Origin: Uranotaenia lowii
Taxonomy: Eukaryota; Arthropoda; Insecta; Diptera; Culicidae
Direction: 5' to 3'
DNA: 64,000 bases
Assembly (NCBI RefSeq): GCF_029784155.1
Contig: NC_073693.1
Span: 157,361,519-157,425,518, forward strand
Part shown: positions 46,888-57,583 of the stretch, piece after piece
Position numbering within the stretch: the stretch's first letter is position 1
Layout of the letters: each line of letters opens with the position of its first letter
Program-made: the position numbers and the translations under genes
The notes under the pieces: generated by a model
What the model was told of the DNA's origin: nothing
Seen by the model: only the letters and a program-made list of their open reading frames with translations
The model's database searches: none

Positions 46888-48067
46888 TGACAAATGACAA
46901 AAATGACAAAAAATGACAAAAATGACAAAAATGACAAAAATTACAAAAATGACAAAAATTACAAAAATGACAAAAATGACAAAAATGACAAAAATGACAA
47001 AAATGACAAAAATGACAAAAATGACAAAAATGACAAAAATGAAAAAAATTACAAAAATTACAAAAATTACAAAAATTACAAAAATTACAAAAATTACAAA
47101 AATGACAAAAATGACAAAAATGACAAAAATGACAAAAATGACAAAAATGACAAAAATGACAAAAATGACAAAAATGACAAAAATGACAAAAATGACAAAA
47201 ATGACAAAAATGACAAAAATGACAAAAATGACAAAAATGACAAAAATGACAAAAATGACAAAAATGACAAAAATGACAAAAATGACAAAAATGACAAAAA
47301 TGACAAAAATGACAAAAATGACAAAAATGACAAAAATGACAAAAATGACAAAAATGACAAAAATGACAAAAATGACAAAAATGACAAAAATGACAAAAAT
47401 GACAAAAATGACAAAAATGACAAAAATGACAAAAATGACAAAAATGACAAAAATGACAAAAATGACAAAAATGACAAAAATGACAAAAATGACAAAAATG
47501 ACAAAAATGACAAAAATGACAAAAATGACAAAAATGACAAAAATGACAAAAATGACAAAAATGACAAAAATGACAAAAATGACAAAAATGACAACAATGA
47601 CAAAAATGACAAAAATGACAAAAATGACAAAAATGACAAAAATGACAAAAATGACAAAAATGACAAAAATGACAAAAATGACAAAAATGACAAAAATGAC
47701 AAAAATGACAAAAATGACAAAAATGACAAAAATGACAAAAATGACAAAAATGACAAAAATGACAAAAATGACAAAAATGACAAAAATGACAAAAATGACA
47801 AAAATGACAAAAATGACAAAAATGACAAAAATGACAAAAATGACAAAAATGACAAAAATGACAAAAATGTCAAAAATGACAAAAATGACAAAAATGACAA
47901 AAATGACAAAAATGACAAAAATGACAAAAATGACAAAAATGACAAAAATGACAAAAATGACAAAAATGACAAAAATGACAAAAATGACAAAAATGACAAA
48001 AATGACAAAAATGACAAAAATGACGAAAATGGCAAAAATGACAAAAATGTCAAAAATTACAAAAATT
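46888..48067 (+). repeat. Satellite array 4: 9-bp TGACAAAAA with TTAC edges
   Basis: About 131 units. The left 200 bases mix TGAC and TTAC units, including TGAAAAAAATTAC near 47039, the same variant seen three times in array 2. The centre is very regular, with isolated variants GACAACAAT (47590), TGTCAAAAA (47868) and, at the right edge, GACGAAAAT, GGCAAAAAT and TGTCAAAAA. It decays to about 48125 through longer 15-base GAAATTACAAAAAATTACA-like units. A small hairpin, CATCGAAAT...ATTTCGATG (46859-46886), sits just left of the array. Confidence 0.97.
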
Positions 48068-48129
48068 ACAAAAAATTTTAGAAATTACAAAAAATTACAG
48101 AAATTACAAAAAATTACAGAAATTTCAAA

Positions 48130-50932
48130 AATAAAATTTTTTTTTTTTAAATCACAAGAAAATTTGTAACCAGTTTTAACCTTGAAAAATGTAGTTCGAA
48201 AATATACCAAACAGATTTGCGGCATCTTCTGTGTAGAAACTAATTACAATTTTTCGAAATTGATCAATGAAAATCAATTTTTTTTAAGTTCACTGATTCT
48301 TATTTCACGTTCATGAGGTGCTTGTCATTTTATCTTTTTGCATTTAATCTGTGTACGTATTTTTTTGTTCTTTATACCCTCAAATTGTATCCCTTGGAAT
48401 GTCTTTGTTCTGTAAAAATGATCAAATACATTGAAATTCTTTTAATCTCGATAACCAGCAAAAGGGGTCGAAATCTATCATCCTGGTAAAAGGTTTTTTT
48501 TATCGGCCTCATCCCGATTCATTCAGTGAGGTTTTTTTTATACTGTTACAGCTTCTGTTGATGTTGAGGCTGCGATTTCGCACCCAGCTTTCATCGAACG
48601 ACACGATCCGAACCACAGAAAAACTCATACAGGACACGACAGCGCATACATATTTGTAGGGAACTAGCTATTCCCACATTTGTACATACATATGTACGTG
48701 GAAAAGAGCTGGCTAGAGCTGCTGAAACATTCATCCATCCATCCATCCTTCAGATAAGCAAACCAATTCATATTGTGGGCTGTAGCCAGCAGATAGATAG
48801 CCCGTGTACAACAACACATTACCCTATTTAGCCGAGCCCATTTGTGATTAGGCCGAATTGCTCTGATGATGACATTTTGATATCATTTCTCTCTGTGTAG
48901 AACATGGCTTTTTTTCTCCTCATTTCTATTTCCCAGCCCACGGAAGCAGGAAGCTAGATCTCTGCCTTTGACCGAGGTCTCGAGACTAAAAGATAAAAAG
49001 CAAGGATTTCGGGATACAGAACATAACTGATTTCGGTTCACCCACAGTCCGAGAGATGAAAAGAATGAAACTGTTCAATCATTGTGATTTGTTTTTGCTT
49101 TGTGCTACTAGGAAATAAAAAAAAACGAGCAGAAAAAAGGCATCATCAACTGAACCAAGCCGAGTGATTAGGATCAATTTTTTTCTTGTTTCGTTCATTT
49201 TCATCAAAAGATGACTCAGGAGTAGGACGTTTTGATGCTGTTGGTCAAAGGATTGATCATCTGTTTTTTTTTATTGGACCTGTTTTCCCCCTAAAATCAA
49301 TCAATTATTTATATGACTTCTCGATTTTTCAAATCAGAGCTGAAATAGAGAGGGTTTGACCCCTCCCATTAACTCAATTGAACATCCCTTGAACTCAATG
49401 AATTTAGGAAGCTTTTGCATAAATTTAGGGGTTTAAATTATCCTTATATTTTTCCATAACTATTTGAAGAATTAGAAGGAGAGAAAGCCGTTAGTTCTTA
49501 AAAATTAATTGGCTTATTTTCCTCCATTTAACTTTAAAACATTTTGAAAATAATGTTTTGAAAATATGAGACCTATGAAGCTACAATCTTTCTTCCGCTT
49601 AAATGAAATTTATAGAAACTTTTCTCAACAGTTTTTCACCAAAAAAAAATCCTAATGAGGAAAAAACTATGGCTTCGTTTACCCTCAAGTGAAAATGGTT
49701 TACCATTATGGCTCAATTATGAAAATGGCACCATCGTTATAAAGCTGAAACTTTCGGAGCTTGGAACGCAGATCAAACTGAGAAAGTGTGGATAGACTTG
49801 GACAGAATAAAAAAAATGACTATGGACGTGATTTTTTTCCATGGCGTTAGTCAAGATGAAAATTCCGCCCTTTTATGAGCAGCGGCAGCAGCAGCATCAT
49901 CATCCAGAAAATCAGCAGCGCGGCGCGCGGTGCAATGAAATTTAATTTTAGGGCTCCCAAAAGTGCTGCAGCATTTTGGCCAGGTTTACCGATTTTTTGT
50001 TTCATCTTGGAAACAAAACGAAAATGGAAGAAACGTTCTTACCTTGGATCGGGAGTGATGCGAGTCCAGACGATTCTTAGCGAGAAAAAAAATACAAAAA
50101 GTAGACTGCTGCTGATGATTTCTACTGTTGAGTAACTGCCAAACCGGAAATGAATGTGGGATCCTTGGTAAACTTTTCAAAATGTCTTCAGGAAATATCT
50201 TGTTCCAGTGATTGTCAACTTAGAGCAAAGAAAAAGTATTAGGCCATAAAAACCTTAGCCTTACGTCTCTTCGATTTGAAATTCCAGAAAAAAAACATAT
50301 TTTCACTTTCTTCCGGATGATGTTTGGTTTTCCGGATCCGGAGCTGGGAAAGAGAGGCTGAAGTATGCAATTGAATTTGCAAGAATCTAATTATTGGCAT
50401 CTTTTATTGTCGCCAGTTGGCTGCTGCTGCTGCTGTCCGAAACTCGATTGGTCTCCGGGGGGTGATTGTAATCGCATTGTAATGAGTTTAAATTAAATCA
50501 TCAGGCTAGGAATGCAAATGAGAGTAGGTTTTTCTTGGTGTTAGAAAAATAGAAGAAATTGATTGTTATTGCTACCAATTCTTTCAAAACTTGTTTGTCT
50601 ACTGAGACCGAAATGTGTCTGTTTCCTGTTTATTATAATAACTTCTAAGTTTGTCGATCTAGGATAGAAATCAATTTGCTGTTTATTTTCGCCCAATAGT
50701 TGCAGGCAAACGACGTTACTCGGATGGATGTATGGATATTGTTGTTGTGGATTGATTCTGGTCGACATATTGGAATTCCCAAAATAGTACGCCGCCGTTT
50801 TTTGTTGCTCTTGAGTCTTGGATAGAGTTTTGAGTTATAGAGCTGCCCAAATCGCCAATGTACTGTATGCCTGTTCGATACTTTGAACAAATAACACCGG
50901 GGCATGGTTCGTCTATCAGCATCAATTAGCAT
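48130..50932. other. Intergenic or intronic DNA, no gene recognised
   Basis: About 2.8 kb without a supported gene. It has short runs (TACATACATATGTACGT near 48683-48699, ATCCATCCATCCATCC near 48732, GCTGCTGCTGCTGCTG near 50421), GC-richer text at 48560-48960 and 49870-50060, and frames below 100 codons on both strands without domains. Confidence 0.45.
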
Positions 50933-50936
50933 GTAT

Positions 50937-53839
50937 ATTAGACTGCCCCAAATGACCCGACTTTCGGAAAAGTTATACGCTGCAGGCTAAAATTGATCCT
51001 GGGTCTAGTATAAGATCTCATGCCAAATTTTGGCCAGATCGGACCACGGGATGGGGTCGCTCAACGAGCCTGAAGTTTGTATGGGATTTTGAGACATTTT
51101 GTTCGAGAGGAACATGAAAAACCAGTTTTTCGTCAATAACTTTTGTCTCTTTCGACCGATTTCTTTCAAAAACGGGTTTTCTAAAAGACTAAATTATGAC
51201 AAATATTTCATCCGAAGGTTTCATTTCAATTAAAGTTAAGATAAAAAAGTTTTTAAGCTTCAAAAATTGGCTAACTTTTTTAAGGGTGATATTCATCACT
51301 GTTTTAATGAGGCGACTAAATGTCCGACCAGAACACTCAATGTGAAATACATGCCGTTTCGTCAAATAATGACCGATTTTAACCATTGTTGTTGCGCTCG
51401 ATTACAATTTTTGATGTTTTTTTTTTCTAATATTTGAGTTTGGATGATATTCACTTGATAGTTCGGAAAGAAGTAAGGGCGGAAAAATGCTTGACAATTT
51501 CAAAGAAAAATTGCATAACCACAGGGGATTAGGACCATGACTGGACGATTTGTGATGCCAATAAAAAAACACAGTTTTGATCAATAACTTTTGTTCCCTT
51601 CGGCCGATTTCTTTCAAAAATAATTTTTCTAAAAGCCTAAATTATGATAAATATTTCATCCAAAGACTGCATTTCGATAAGAGTTAAGATAAAAAAGTTA
51701 TTAGGCTTCAAAAATAGGCTTACTTGTCTACGGTGGTATTCATTACTGTCAATGAGGCGTCAATATGTTCGACCTCCCCGACTCATTGACAGTGATGAAT
51801 ACCATCCTTTAAGAAAACCCGTTTTCGAAAACCTTGGCTCAACGAGAACCAAAGTTATTGATGATAAACAGGTTTTTCATGTTTCTTCCGAGCAAAATGT
51901 CTCATAATCCCATACAAACTTCAAGCTCGTTGAGCAACCCCTTCCCGTGTTCCAATCTGGCCCAAATTTGGCATGAGATCTTGTACTAGGAATAGAATCA
52001 ATTTTAGCCTGCAGCGCATAACATTTTACAGGTTTTGAATTTCCCATACAATTTTGGGGCAGTCTATTGTACATATTTCCACCTTTGGGCGACTCAACCG
52101 CCAACCATTTTTTCTAGATCGAAAAACACATGGACCAACGCTTTATGATGCCAATAAAATGATAATTTTTCGAAAAGGGGACCTTTAACATTTTTCTCAT
52201 GTTTTTATTAGAGTAAGGTGGGGTAAAAGTACGAGTCGGGTAAAAGTACGTTTTAGGATTATCACAAACCGAGAACAGTAGAATTCAAAACTCTGGCGTG
52301 GATTGATAGTGATTTGAACTGCCAACAACCAGCCATAATTTTTTTTCGTAGAAGTTGGAAATACCCCGAAAAATGAGGTAAAGTAGCTTTTTTGCTTGAA
52401 TGATGTAATGTTTCAAAAAACGGCAAACATGTTTATGTAATCAAAAGTCTGGCTTTCAATGAAAGTTTCAATGTGTCTTTTTAGTTGTTTTTAATCACTA
52501 TCAAATGCCGAAGAAAGAATTGAATTACTATTTCTCTATTCATCACAATAAACTGTGAATCATAAGAAACCTTGAAGGGGCAAAAGTACGAACTGCAAAT
52601 GGGGCAAAAGTACGAAGGGTCTTCTGAAGTAAATCTGAACGGAAAATTTTAACTTCTTTTTTAAATGCTCTGGAAACATCATTTTTGTTTCTTCAAGACT
52701 TGCTTGCGCGAAAAATTGCTCAAATACGATGAGAACTGGATTTTGAAAACCTGCTGAATATGGACAATTAGTGGAGAACTCCAAATTCACACAGGTTTTT
52801 TGCCCATGTATAGGATTTGTATCAGAAGCGAACAAAGATGCTGCTGCTGTAAGCAGAGATCAACACAACATAATTTTCCTGATGACTTCATGCAGAATTG
52901 TGGAATTTTTAATGGTCGTACTTTTACCCCACATCATTCGAACTTTTGCCCCAGAGGTGGGGTAAGAGTACGTTTCGATAGCAGTTAAACATTTTCACTA
53001 CTGCTTTCAAATGCCTCGACCGATTATCTTCGTAATTTTGTAGAAGAGAGATAAAAGTCTAAAGAATCAAATGCTGTTCTTGTTTTTTTGGAAAACAACC
53101 GGCAACATTTTCTAAAAATAGGATAGCACTAAGGTCGTACTTTTACCCCACCATACTCTATATTAGCTGTAGCTTTCTATTGATAGAGAATGAGGGTGAA
53201 CCTTTTTATTGGCATCACAAATCGTCCAGTCATGTTCCTAAGCCCCTGTGGTTATGCAATTTTTCTTTTGAATTGTCAAGCATTTTTCTGCCCTTACTTC
53301 TTTTCGAACTATCAAGTGAATATCATCCAAACTCAAATATTAGAAAAACATCGAAAATTGCAATCGAACGCAACAACAATAGTTAAAATCGGTCATTATT
53401 TGACGAAACGGCATGTATTTCACATTGAGTGTTCTGGTCGGACATTTAGTCGCCTCATTAAAACAGTGATGAATATCACCCTTAAAAAAGTTAGCCAATT
53501 TTTGAAGCTTAAAAACTTTTTTATCTTAACTTTAATTGAAATGAAACCTTCGGATGAAATATTTGTCATAATTTAGGCTTTAAGAAAACCCGGTTTTGAA
53601 AGAAATCGGTCGAAGGAGACAAAAGTTATTGACAAAAAACTGGTTTTTCATGTTCCTCTCGAACAAAATGTCTCAAAATCCCATACAAACTTCAGGCTCG
53701 TTGAGCGACCCCTTCCCGTGGTCCGATCTGGCCCATATTTGGCATGAGATCTTGTACTAGGCCCAGGATCAATTTTAGCCTGCAGCGTATGACATTTCAC
53801 GGGTTTTAAATTTCCCATACAAATTTGAGGCAGTCTAAT
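50937..53839. mobile_element. Nested foldback complex with ATTAGACTGCC ends
   Basis: The left end ATTAGACTGCC (50937-50947) is the exact inverse of GGCAGTCTAAT (53829-53839), and GTAT flanks both ends (50933-50936, 53840-53843). The arms 50937-51567 and 53203-53839 are long inverted repeats of over 600 bp (GCTGCAGGCTAAAATTGATC; CGGACATTTAGTCGCCTCAT; GGGTGATATTCATCACTG). Inside the left half, 51574-51765 is a direct second copy of 51141-51320. At 51780-52067 there is a further, diverged inverted copy ending GGGGCAGTCTA, so a smaller complete foldback (50937 to about 52067) sits within the larger one. No coding capacity. A MITE occupies 52211-53158. Confidence 0.85.
52211..53158. mobile_element. 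TA-flanked MITE (948 bp) with GGGGTAAAAGTACG words
   Basis: The left end GAGTAAGGTGGGGTAAAAGT and the reverse complement of the right end, GAGTATGGTGGGGTAAAAGT, match except one base and continue as ACGA in both. TA flanks each side (52209-52210, 53159-53160). The word GGGG(T/C)AAAAGTACG recurs near 52229-52242 (as CGGGTAAAAGTACG), 52577-52590 and 52600-52614, and inverted near 52915-52930, where it reads CGTACTTTTACCCC. No transposase frame. It is inserted in the loop of the foldback complex. Confidence 0.9.
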
Positions 53840-53843
53840 GTAT

Positions 53844-54589
53844 ATATTTGTAAACATCTGAATTAACGATAATTCCGTTCCATCTTTCAAATAACTGATA
53901 AGTCTACTATTTATTTAGCATTTGATTATTATGAATTTACTGAGTTGTTTGTCGTTCCAAGCGTGTTTTTTCTTAGCGACTTCTTTTTGGACTTTGATTC
54001 ATTAACCTTGCTTCTTCTTAAGAGAAATGGCGCGAAGGCCGTGTTTGCATTTATTTCAGAAACAACCCGAAGTGAAGAATTCTTTTGAAATCCCATAGCA
54101 ATGAAACAAATTGCATTGAGTTTAAACTCACCGAATTTTGCATAAATCATCACAAACTATTATTCGGCTTTTACTACAACCCACCTTAAATAGATGGCTC
54201 TGATTTGCTAGGTACTGGATTATTCACAACAATTTGCTTTTACTTGTAATAGCGCTTTCTTTTTCGGTAATTTTAATACTGACCTCTTTGAATAAAATAG
54301 AAGAATTCTGAATTTAAGGGATTTCCTGTAAAGCACCATTTTTTTCCTGTTAATAATTAAGGCGAACCTACTTATTTCCATAATAGTGGAAATTCCTTAT
54401 TTGATCTGTTCGTATCCGATTCTCCCGATGCTTTGATCCGATAAAGCCAAATTTTATTACCGGGACTTAATTTTCTCAACATTATCTTTCCCTAAAACTG
54501 TTTAAACAGAAATTTTGACATAAATGCATTCCATGCTATTATCAACGAAGTAGATACGAACGTTTTCATGTGCATGGATGATCCAGATA
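53844..54589. other. AT-rich DNA, no gene recognised
   Basis: No supported gene or repeat structure. The last part may already belong to the diverged LINE that becomes recognisable at 54590, but no motif is visible before that. Confidence 0.4.
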
Positions 54590-55215
54590 TACGTGTGCTA
54601 CTTAAAAAATCTTTGAAAAAATTATGAAGTATCAAGTAACAGAGTATTTGAATCAAACCTATATATAATACGAATTCACAGTATAGAAAATGCATAACGA
54701 TATTGCCTCTGCCCTAGATAAGAACTGCTGTACTGTTGATGATAGACTTCACCAAAGCCTTTGACCGTGTTTCGAATGCTAGATTTATCAACCAATTAAT
54801 TTCCTTTTTATTTCTGCTCTGCAGTACTGCTCAGAACATCTTTTCGCTGATGATGAGCAGATATACCTTTGTGAAAACGAACTACAAACTTGAATGCCTT
54901 CTTTGATAAAATTAACCACTAAACCAACTGAATGGTCAAACACAAATTTTTTACCAATCAATCCCTCTAAAAAAAGATAACAATCATTTTTTAGCTATCC
55001 ACAATTTACTTAAAAAAATGACGTTATTCAATTTGTTGATTAAGCAAAAAACCTCGACATTATTTTCAATCGTGATCTTGCTGGAACCGACATGTGAACA
55101 CTCAATGCGGCAAAATTAATGGTGCTGTTAAAAGACTAAATCATACATCTAGATATTGATACCAAACAAACATAACTCAAGGCTTATATTTTTCATTTTT
55201 TATAAAAAATGATTT
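54590..55215 (+). pseudogene. Jockey/CR1-group LINE reverse transcriptase fragment
   Basis: Frames on the plus strand read EKIMKYQVTEYLNQTYI near 54610-54665, NDIASALDKNCCTV near 54697-54735, then MIDFTKAFDRVSNARFINQL at about 54740-54800, the RT motif A region. EHLFADDEQIYLCENELQT follows at about 54833-54890 in a different frame, the FADD catalytic box. DIIFNRDLAG and LKAYIFHFL-like text come after, near 55055-55200. A segment between motif A and FADD has been deleted, and stops and shifts are frequent. It may extend to about 55520, but homology is not clear. Inactive. Confidence 0.78.
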
Positions 55216-55529
55216 TATCTACTTGAACGCTTCAGAGATCTGTAAGTAAATTACGAGTAGGCTATATACTACTCGAAGTAGCCCTTTATTTCTGTGTAAG
55301 ATATGTCTCCAATTTATCACGTTTTCCTTGAGTTTCCTATTTACAGAAGCTTCTGATTGACTATTCTTTTGATAAATTTAACAAGTTTCGATCATGCATA
55401 AGAAGGCATAAAATTCTCAACTCACGAAAGCCAGAACCATTCCCAAGCAACCTTCAACGCGTGCCTCCAAAGTTTGAATTTCGTTGAACAAAGTTTCCAA
55501 AGGGAATTGGTACCGAATTTTCTCGAAAT

Positions 55530-55760
55530 GTTCCTCAAATAGTATTTCTGTGACACTTCAATCGCATCACTCAGAATAAAAATTACAAATAGGGCCTCAA
55601 ATAGCCTCCTATGGACTTGGAGTTCCGAAAAGTTCCTCAAATAGCCTTATTTGTGACATGTCAATTACATCCATTCTGTATAAAAGTTACAAATTGGGTC
55701 CCAAATAGCCTTTTATGGACTTTAAGTTTTTAAAAGTTCCTCAAATAGCCTTTTTAAGAC
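55530..55760. repeat. 103-bp tandem repeat, two full copies plus a partial
   Basis: GTTCCTCAAATAG starts units at 55530, 55632 and 55736. Each unit continues with TGTGACA(C/T)(G/T)TCAAT, ATAAAA(A/G)TTACAAAT(A/T)GGG and CAAATAGCCT..TATGGACTT. The spacing is 102 and 104 bases. Divergence between copies is moderate. It is immediately left of the solo LTR region. Confidence 0.85.
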
Positions 55761-55903
55761 ACGTCCGCCGTTTCATGAATATGAAATGTGAATGAACATC
55801 ACAAAAGTGCTGAATAAACCATTATGCTTAGAAATTGTTGAAATGTATAATTTATATTGTAATTCCAACTCTGAACAACTTCAAGCCAACTCGCAAAGGA
55901 TTG

Positions 55904-56641
55904 TGTTGTGGCCATGAAAAGCCATTGGTGGACTGTGGGTGCGGCGCTTGGCAAAACGACCACTGGTGGGACTCACTTCCCCTGCGGGAGCGAGCCTCTC
56001 CTAGACAACCCCTGGTGGCTGTCTCACCAGTGGAGGCAAGTCCTCGGACTGTACCTGGAGGCCAAGGCCGCGTCGATGTGAGCGCTTGGGAATACAACCA
56101 CTGATGGTCCGCTCCCCTCGTGGGATTGGACCTTAAGAGACATCCACGCATGGTTGTCCCATCAGTGGAGGCAGGTCCTCTTGACGCTGCCTGGCGGCCA
56201 AGGCTCGGGGGATCTCGATCGCCTGGTTGACCGAGATCCAAAACTCTTTCTGGATGGGGCTCTGAAAAGAGCCGATTGTGGCAGCGGGACCCAGGAGCAA
56301 GGCGACGGAGCGAAGTAGCGGAAGAAAGCACAAGACACTCTTTCTTTACTTTCCATTTTATTTCTCTTAACTTATTTCTACTATTTACACACTTTATATA
56401 CACTTTTCTTCTTCCGTCCCATCTCGACGGTCTGGCGGTTTGATAGCGACTGACTCCAGGCGCATCGAAGATTGCGCCCTTAAATAGGCTGACGAGCAAG
56501 CACACAAGCACGTGCTCGTGCCAGATGGAACCGCCTAGAACATTCCAGGCGCAAACATCTCGCTTTCAGTGAGAGCAACCGTTTTGCTCTCTCGGTGTGG
56601 CACTCTCGCGTCCATTCTCAGTCCGCTTGTCGGACTGAACA
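55904..56641 (-). mobile_element. Solo LTR (738 bp) with perfect 5-bp target duplication
   Basis: Read on the minus strand it starts TGTTCAGTCCGACAAGCGGA and ends GGCCACAACA, a TG...CA LTR with TGTT/AACA inverted tips. GATTG flanks both sides exactly (55899-55903 and 56642-56646). It is GC-rich compared with its surroundings. Minus-strand TATTTAAGG (56478-56486) fits a TATA box, and AATAAA at 56357-56362 a poly(A) signal, in the order U3-R-U5. The U5 part contains two tandem units starting GCGCTTGG at 55944 and 56082 (138 bp apart). No internal retroviral-type sequence is next to it, so it arose by LTR-LTR recombination. The superfamily cannot be told from the LTR alone. The 219-codon open frame on its minus strand is incidental. 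Confidence 0.92.
56478..56486 (-). promoter_or_regulatory. TATA-like box of the solo LTR
   Basis: TATTTAAGG on the minus strand lies about 155 bases into the LTR and about 120 bases upstream of the AATAAA signal, as expected for an LTR RNA polymerase II promoter. Activity is not shown. Confidence 0.5.
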
Positions 56642-56646
56642 GATTG

Positions 56647-57269
56647 TTTTTGAAAAGAGTATTTCTTTCCACTTTAAGGATTTTTTTTTTCAAATGTTTT
56701 CACTTACCACGAATTTATCACACATTGAAAGTCAGTTGAAGCAATTCATGAATTAAATGTCTAGATAAACTCAAGAATTTGTATAATTTTATGGTTATAA
56801 ACATGATATTCAAATATTTTTAAAACCAACAAACCGTTTCAAATCTGATAGCAGGACTATTTTTTTTTATTACTTAGGTAGGATGTTTGATTGCTTGAGT
56901 TAGCAAATAAAACAAATGGGTAGCATAACTGGCGTGCGTGTCGGCATGTATCGAACATAGTCAAAAGCAAAGCAATTAAATCAGATGAATTGAGGTGATG
57001 GGAGGAATAAAGATGGATGCTGAAAACCGGCAGCATCTCATGGGCCGGTTGTAACTGAAGTAAGAGAGGAGAGGAAAGATTTTTGCTGAATAAACGAATA
57101 CTTGTGAGCTGAACAGAAGGGCGTTCAAATCTGAAATGGAACTTCAAAGTTTCAATAAAAACTAAATTTTGGGCTGAATAAGATGAACTTCAGCACATTG
57201 ATTATGCTGATTAAGCTGTGTTTGACCTTTTTAACGAGACTTATGGTTGCTTGGGTAGCTCTTTTCTCT
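56647..57269. other. AT-rich DNA, no gene recognised
   Basis: No recognisable gene or repeat structure. A 96-codon minus-strand frame (56857-57147) has no recognisable domain. Confidence 0.4.
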
Positions 57270-57583
57270 TAGAAATTCACCCACTCGATATATTTTCATT
57301 CCTTCGCAAAGTTCTTTTTATAACGGTAAATCATTCTTCGTTTTGAGTATTGTCAATTGGAACAATCTTCCCACAAGTTTAAAACAAATAACAAGGAAAT
57401 CTGAGTTCAAAAGATGTTTGCTGGAAGAAAACATGGAGTAACAACGTCCAAGATCAAATGATCAGAAGAAATGAAACGATTAATTTATAGATAAGTAGAT
57501 TAATGAGAATCAACCAAAGTGTAACAATTTTGAATATATGTATCTTACCTTACATAAATAAATAACTGGTAATAATAATCGCT
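57270..57583 (+). pseudogene. LINE 3'-terminal fragment with TAA-repeat tail
   Basis: The frame NWNNLPTSLKQITRKSEFKR followed by CLLEENME and a stop, near 57357-57442, is the typical WN.LP....S...FK..L end of Jockey/CR1-group ORF2 proteins. A short 3' UTR ends with AATAAATAACTGGTAATAAT at 57561-57580. The same 20-base text recurs at 58965-58984, followed there by more TAA repeats, which suggests a second, almost completely truncated copy of the same family. Confidence 0.6.

Noticed and set aside
55852..56511. 219-codon minus-strand frame
   Set aside because: It lies almost wholly within the solo LTR; the Arg/Pro/Gly-rich protein reflects GC-rich tandem units, and the element's TATA and poly(A) signals fall inside it.
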